Shown: positions 5,054-8,666 of the stretch, one piece after another | Layout: each line of letters opens with the position of its first letter | Position numbering within the stretch: position 1 is the first letter of the stretch | NCBI GenBank assembly: GCA_937983315.1 | Contig: CALKAH010000031.1 | Location: 1-8,666 of the forward strand | DNA from: an uncultured Acholeplasmataceae bacterium | Lineage (GTDB): Bacteria > Bacillota_I > Bacilli_A > Acholeplasmatales > Acholeplasmataceae | Length of the DNA stretch: 8,666 nt | Reading direction: 5' to 3' | The notes under the pieces: model-generated | The model's database searches: none | Seen by the model: only the letters and a program-made list of their open reading frames with translations | What the model was told of the DNA's origin: nothing | Translations under genes and position numbers: made by a program

Positions 5054-6610
5054 ATGGCAATTTATACCTATCAAACAGAAGCATTAACAGACTTTACTCA
5101 AGAAGAAAACATCAAGAAATACCAACAAGGATTAAAAACCGTTGAAGGTTATATGGGTAAAACCTATGATTTAATCATCGGAGGAAAACGAATCAAAACC
5201 GGAAAACAGATGGTTTCGCTGAATCCCGCAAATATCCAAGAGGTCGTTGGTACCATCTCTCAAGCTGGATTAGAAGAAGCAGAACTTGCCATGCAAGTTG
5301 CATTAAAAACCTTTGAAACATGGAAATATGTGGATCCAAAGGTCCGTGCAGATGTACTCTTTAAAGCTGCAAATATATTGCGTCGTCGTAAATTTGAGTT
5401 TGCTGCATTGATGACCAAAGAAGCAGGTAAACCATGGGTTGAAGCTGATGCCGATGTTGCCGAAGCGATTGATTTCTTGGAATACTACGGCCGTCAGATG
5501 ATCCAATTAACACAGATTGATAACGTGGTTCTCTCGAGAAGAGATATGGAAAGAAACGAATATACCTATATTCCACTCGGTGTAGGCGCCATCATTTCTC
5601 CATGGAATTTCCCACTAGCGATTTTGACAGGGATGTCTTCTGCAGCAATTGTATCAGGAAATACCATCTTAATTAAACCTGCTTCAACCACACAAGTGAT
5701 TGCGTACAAGTATGTTGAAGTATTAGAAGAAGCAGGACTTCCTGCGGGTGTTGTTGGCTTCATTCCTGGATCAGGAGCGGTCATTGGTGATTATTTAGTC
5801 AATCATCCAAACATGCGATTTATCTCATTTACAGGATCCAAAGAAGTCGGTATGTCCATCTACGAAAAAGCTGCAAAAGTCCAAAAAGGACAAATATGGC
5901 TTAAACGTGTCATCGCTGAAATGGGTGGAAAAGATGCGATTATTGTAGATGATGATGCTGATCTTGATCTTGCAGCAGATGCAATCGTTAAATCTGCATT
6001 TGGTTTTTCAGGTCAAAAGTGTTCAGCATGTAGTCGTGCCATTATCCATGAAAAGGTGTATGATGCTGTCATTGAAAAAATGGAAGCCATCACCAAGAAA
6101 CTCACCGTTGGAGATCCATCCTTAAAGGAAACGTTCATGGGTCCCGTTAATGATGCTCATGCTTTTAAAAAGATTACGTCCTACTTTGAAATTGGTGATA
6201 AAGAAGGTAAGAAAGTCATCGGTGGTCTCTCTGATGGATCAAAAGGTTACTTTATACAACCTACTATCTATAAAGACTTAGCACCAGATTCAATACTCAT
6301 GCAAGAAGAAATATTTGGTCCAATCTTAGCTGTTTGCAAGGTCAAATCGTTTGATGAAGCGATCGAAGTTGCGAATAACACTGAGTATGGTTTGACCGGT
6401 GCAGTCATATCAAGAAACCGGATGCATCTCGAAATAGCGCGTCAGAAATTCCATGTTGGAAATCTCTACCTTAACCGCAAGTGCACGGGAGCAATCGTGG
6501 GTTACCAACCCTTCGGAGGTTTCAATATGAGTGGTACAGATTCTAAAGCGGGTGGACCTGATTACTTAATCTTACACATGCAAGGTAAAACAGTCTCTGA
6601 AGCATTCTAA
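5054..6610 (+). CDS. rocA: L-glutamate gamma-semialdehyde (P5C) dehydrogenase RocA/PruA
   Basis: 518-residue NAD+-dependent aldehyde dehydrogenase oxidising glutamate semialdehyde, the open form of P5C, to glutamate. It is collinear over its full length with Bacillus RocA (about 515 residues), from the N-terminal DFT segment through [12 protein letters not shown] to the C-terminal [20 protein letters not shown] block that marks P5C dehydrogenases. Catalytic residues: Cys323 (SGQKCSA), general base Glu289 (AEMGG), oxyanion Asn185 (SPWNFP) and Lys208 (IKPA). The NAD fold has GSKEVG (261-266). A second Cys sits at 326 (CSAC), where Bacillus RocA has Gly. The stop is followed by a terminator and the start has an excellent AAGGAG site eight bases before the ATG. 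Its presence as the last gene is the main argument that the upstream flavo-Fe-S complex produces P5C. Confidence 0.96.
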   Translation: MAIYTYQTEALTDFTQEENIKKYQQGLKTVEGYMGKTYDLIIGGKRIKTGKQMVSLNPANIQEVVGTISQAGLEEAELAMQVALKTFETWKYVDPKVRADVLFKAANILRRRKFEFAALMTKEAGKPWVEADADVAEAIDFLEYYGRQMIQLTQIDNVVLSRRDMERNEYTYIPLGVGAIISPWNFPLAILTGMSSAAIVSGNTILIKPASTTQVIAYKYVEVLEEAGLPAGVVGFIPGSGAVIGDYLVNHPNMRFISFTGSKEVGMSIYEKAAKVQKGQIWLKRVIAEMGGKDAIIVDDDADLDLAADAIVKSAFGFSGQKCSACSRAIIHEKVYDAVIEKMEAITKKLTVGDPSLKETFMGPVNDAHAFKKITSYFEIGDKEGKKVIGGLSDGSKGYFIQPTIYKDLAPDSILMQEEIFGPILAVCKVKSFDEAIEVANNTEYGLTGAVISRNRMHLEIARQKFHVGNLYLNRKCTGAIVGYQPFGGFNMSGTDSKAGGPDYLILHMQGKTVSEAF

Positions 6611-6617
6611 AAAAAAC

Positions 6618-6642
6618 AACGTACGAGCAATCGTACGTTTTT
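6618..6642. terminator. Bidirectional intrinsic terminator between convergent operons
   Basis: A 9-bp perfect stem (AACGTACGA, 6618-6626; TCGTACGTT, 6631-6639) encloses the tetraloop GCAA, a GNRA type on the plus strand. The plus-strand transcript has five Ts (6638-6642). On the minus strand the A run at 6609-6616 supplies a U tract. It lies between the rocA stop (6610) and the citXG stop (6645), so one hairpin can end both operons. Confidence 0.92.
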
Positions 6643-6644
6643 CA

Positions 6645-7913
6645 TTAAAAGTATCGTATTCCAAGTTCATGAATGAAGAGTGTTGCAATCAAGAGATCAG
6701 CCGATCCTCCAAAACTCCATCGATGATCAATAGCTTCTTGAGAGAAACGCTTAACTTCATCGATATCGGTGACATCAAGTGATGCAACCTTCTTTTTGAT
6801 CTCCATGTATGTTTCAAATGATCCAGCACGTTTGAGAAGAACCGTATCATCGGTGGAACGAATGAGAAGTTGTAGAATCTCTCTAAGCCTTGTATCAGTA
6901 ATCTCTTGTCCTTCAATCAATCGTAAAGCATAATGAACGGATGGAAGACCTAAAGATGCTTCACCGCGAGCCCCCATAATTTGATGTTCATGATAGGCTT
7001 TTTCACCAAAGGTTATCGGGTTCTTTTCGAAGTCTTCAAGGATAGGTTTGGCAAGCAATTGAATGGTTAAAAAGATATGATTAAAATCAAGTTTGTGTTT
7101 GATGACATAACCTGAAGATAGCATCACTAAGCCAAGGATAAAGATTAACCCTTTGTAACAATTGATGCCTTCAGTCACCTCATACATGGCATGTTCTGCT
7201 TGAAGACCAATCTTTCGACCTTGTTCCATGAGCCGGTAGTGTTCAAGTCCTGATGCACCCAAGTTAAAAAGTTCAATCATGTAGGGGATGATTGCATCTT
7301 GAGCCTTGATCATGAGTTCATAATTCATATCGTGATGAGATCCTTGATGTGAGGGTGTGACAAGTCCAAATTTGTCTTCAAGATCAAGTTCTCTCATCAT
7401 GGCTTGTTTAGCAAGTTTTTTTAAATCTTCTTCAAGGTGATGTTTGACAGTTTCTTCAACAAACGCTATTGTCTCACTCAAAGGATGGGTGCGATTTCTT
7501 GCACAATGGTGAGCTTCACGATCGCAGAGATAACAGCGTCTTGAAGGATAACCTAAATCACGTCGAGAAATCGATCCATCGATATGCCAAAGATCTACAT
7601 CGACTAATCGTCCGATCGGTTGACCATCTTCAATATCAATCAGTGACTTTTTTAATGCTTGAAGATCATCTGCTTGAACCGAAAGAAGCACGTATGGTCC
7701 ATCTTCTCCATCGAGACGTTCAAGATGGATATAGCCGATCTCATGCTTGATCATAGATTCAAAATAGCGGACGACTACATACGCTTCCGGTGAATTTTTA
7801 TGAATTCCGGGTATGTTAGCACGAATCGAAATCACAGCATCATAGCCCTTAGAAAGCATATAAGAAAGAAGAAAGGCACGTTTTTCACGTGCATCGAGGA
7901 TAGAATCGGTCAT
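6645..7913 (-). CDS. citXG: CitXG: fused apo-citrate lyase holo-ACP transferase and triphosphoribosyl-dephospho-CoA synthase
   Basis: 422-residue two-domain enzyme. The N-terminal CitX domain (about 1-150) attaches the prosthetic group to the lyase acyl carrier protein; it shows GRLVDVD...SRRDLG and the Cys/His-rich signature RRCYLCDREAHHCARNRTH (125-143). The C-terminal CitG domain (about 155-422) makes 2'-(5''-triphosphoribosyl)-3'-dephospho-CoA from ATP and dephospho-CoA. Its motifs are GLVTPSHQGSHHDMN (183-197), GINCYKG (249-255), GARGEA (314-319) and GGSADLL (402-408). CitX-CitG fusions are known (for example in Haemophilus), so the fusion itself is not novel; both halves are slightly shorter than the separate enterobacterial proteins. 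The start ATG overlaps the citC stop as ATGA, and AAGGGAGAG lies ten bases upstream on the minus strand. Known family substrates are citrate lyase and, by the same cofactor, citramalate lyase. Confidence 0.93.
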   Translation of the reverse strand: MTDSILDAREKRAFLLSYMLSKGYDAVISIRANIPGIHKNSPEAYVVVRYFESMIKHEIGYIHLERLDGEDGPYVLLSVQADDLQALKKSLIDIEDGQPIGRLVDVDLWHIDGSISRRDLGYPSRRCYLCDREAHHCARNRTHPLSETIAFVEETVKHHLEEDLKKLAKQAMMRELDLEDKFGLVTPSHQGSHHDMNYELMIKAQDAIIPYMIELFNLGASGLEHYRLMEQGRKIGLQAEHAMYEVTEGINCYKGLIFILGLVMLSSGYVIKHKLDFNHIFLTIQLLAKPILEDFEKNPITFGEKAYHEHQIMGARGEASLGLPSVHYALRLIEGQEITDTRLREILQLLIRSTDDTVLLKRAGSFETYMEIKKKVASLDVTDIDEVKRFSQEAIDHRWSFGGSADLLIATLFIHELGIRYF

Positions 7914-8666
7914 TGAAAAAGGGCTCTCCCTTCTTTTGATGTTAAAAAACGATAAGTGACAGAAGGCACGCGCTTTTTAATCTCACGATAGTTCTTTTCA
8001 CGCATGAGTTCTCGAATGAAAGATGCAGAGATCGGTTCGTCATGGTAAGTTTTGCGTTCAATGATATGTAGCTTATCGCCTAAGAGTTCTTGCATCGTTT
8101 CGTTATACATCCGTGTTGCAGCATCTTTTGGTTCTGTTCCAACATAACGGCTATCGAGTTCAAACGCTTTAAAGAAATGCTGTTTAAATATGGTGATGTC
8201 AAGTTCCATAAACTGCTTGGATATCTGACTGGCATCTTTAATAAAATAGGTTGGAAATGTTGCAAGACTGATGATATAAGGTGTCGATGGTACAACACTG
8301 ACATTTTTTAAATGTTTCGTCGCCTTTTTGATCAATTGATAGCGCACTTGAAACGGAAAAACGGATCTGTTTTCCTCAACGAGAAAGATGATGACCTGAT
8401 CATTTTCTTTTGCACATGTTTCGATTAAATAGAGATGACCATTGGTCAGTGGATTACAATTCATCACCAGTGCAGCTCGTTTTCCATGATGAGGTTTCAG
8501 GGTGGTTTTGAGTGCAAGTAAGTGATCACTGATCGTATAGAGTTTATTTTCTAAAAGCGCAATATGAGCTGTTTCAGCAACCAAAGCAAACGGATATCCC
8601 GTAAAATAGACTTTATTTTCTGGTTTTGTGTAGATGAAATACTTGTTGATTTGGCGTTCTTCAAAT
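7910..8666 (-). CDS. citC: CitC, [citrate (pro-3S)-lyase] ligase, 5'-truncated at window edge
   Basis: Acetate:SH-citrate lyase ligase, which acetylates the prosthetic-group thiol of the lyase acyl carrier protein using ATP and acetate, switching the lyase on. The frame stays open through to the right edge (TTG at 8584 is not the start), giving 251 visible residues against about 330-350 in the family, so roughly the first quarter is outside. The visible part starts near the end of the GNAT-like N-terminal domain (IYTKPENKVYF...ALLEN), followed by the nucleotidyltransferase domain: NCNPLTNGH (the HxGH-like ATP site), EENRSVFPFQVRYQLI, ISLATFPTYFIK and the C-terminal ISASFIRELM. The next gene is citXG in a 4-base overlap, with no citDEF between them. 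Confidence 0.94.
   Translation of the reverse strand, partial: FEERQINKYFIYTKPENKVYFTGYPFALVAETAHIALLENKLYTISDHLLALKTTLKPHHGKRAALVMNCNPLTNGHLYLIETCAKENDQVIIFLVEENRSVFPFQVRYQLIKKATKHLKNVSVVPSTPYIISLATFPTYFIKDASQISKQFMELDITIFKQHFFKAFELDSRYVGTEPKDAATRMYNETMQELLGDKLHIIERKTYHDEPISASFIRELMREKNYREIKKRVPSVTYRFLTSKEGRALFQ

Noticed and set aside
7469..7750. Plus-strand 93-codon open frame
   Set aside because: It lies wholly inside citXG on the opposite strand, has no ribosome site and no recognisable domain; the citXG frame is rich in family motifs there.
8582..8584. TTG (minus strand) at 8584 as the start of citC
   Set aside because: The frame stays open to the right edge and the residues before it (IYTKPENKVYF) match the family's N-terminal region.

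Overview
The window looks like the left end of an assembled contig from a moderately AT-rich, low-GC Gram-positive type bacterium (Bacillota or a related lineage). It uses the standard code: TGA serves as stop in several ATGA overlaps. The evidence for this affiliation is the Bacillus-like RocA, a CcpA-type cre site, clear Shine-Dalgarno sequences and tight operons. It is only a suggestion. The first 47 bases are not genomic: they match the Illumina TruSeq/P5 adapter with one mismatch, so genomic sequence starts at 48, inside a riboflavin gene.

Layout. 48-985 (+) is the 3' part of ribBA (riboflavin synthesis). Four bases later comes a HAD-superfamily phosphatase (990-1640, +), then an intrinsic terminator (1639-1661). 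A control region of about 100 bp (1662-1760) holds a near-consensus cre box, a 20-bp perfect inverted repeat overlapping an extended -10 promoter, and a second 13-nt palindrome. It drives a six-gene operon (1761-6610, +): a small [2Fe-2S] protein, an FAD/NAD(P) oxidoreductase, a two-cluster 4Fe-4S protein, a BFD-like [2Fe-2S] protein, a DAO-family flavoprotein dehydrogenase, and the glutamate-semialdehyde (P5C) dehydrogenase RocA. The first five genes overlap their neighbours and resemble, in parts and order, the multisubunit dye-linked L-proline dehydrogenases of Thermococcales and the HcnABC/opine oxidase group. A bidirectional terminator (6618-6642) separates this operon from a convergent minus-strand operon: citC (partial, runs off the right edge) and citXG, which modify and activate the acyl carrier protein of citrate (or citramalate) lyase.

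How it fits together. The central operon most simply oxidises L-proline to P5C with a soluble flavo-iron-sulfur complex and then P5C to glutamate with NAD+, in place of the usual PutA/PutB (TIM-barrel) proline dehydrogenase. Carbon control by CcpA and a local repressor is likely. The citC-citXG pair shows that a lyase with the 2'-(5''-triphosphoribosyl)-3'-dephospho-CoA prosthetic group is made. If that lyase is citramalate lyase, the window would join proline breakdown to glutamate fermentation, but this is inference, since no lyase subunit lies in the window.
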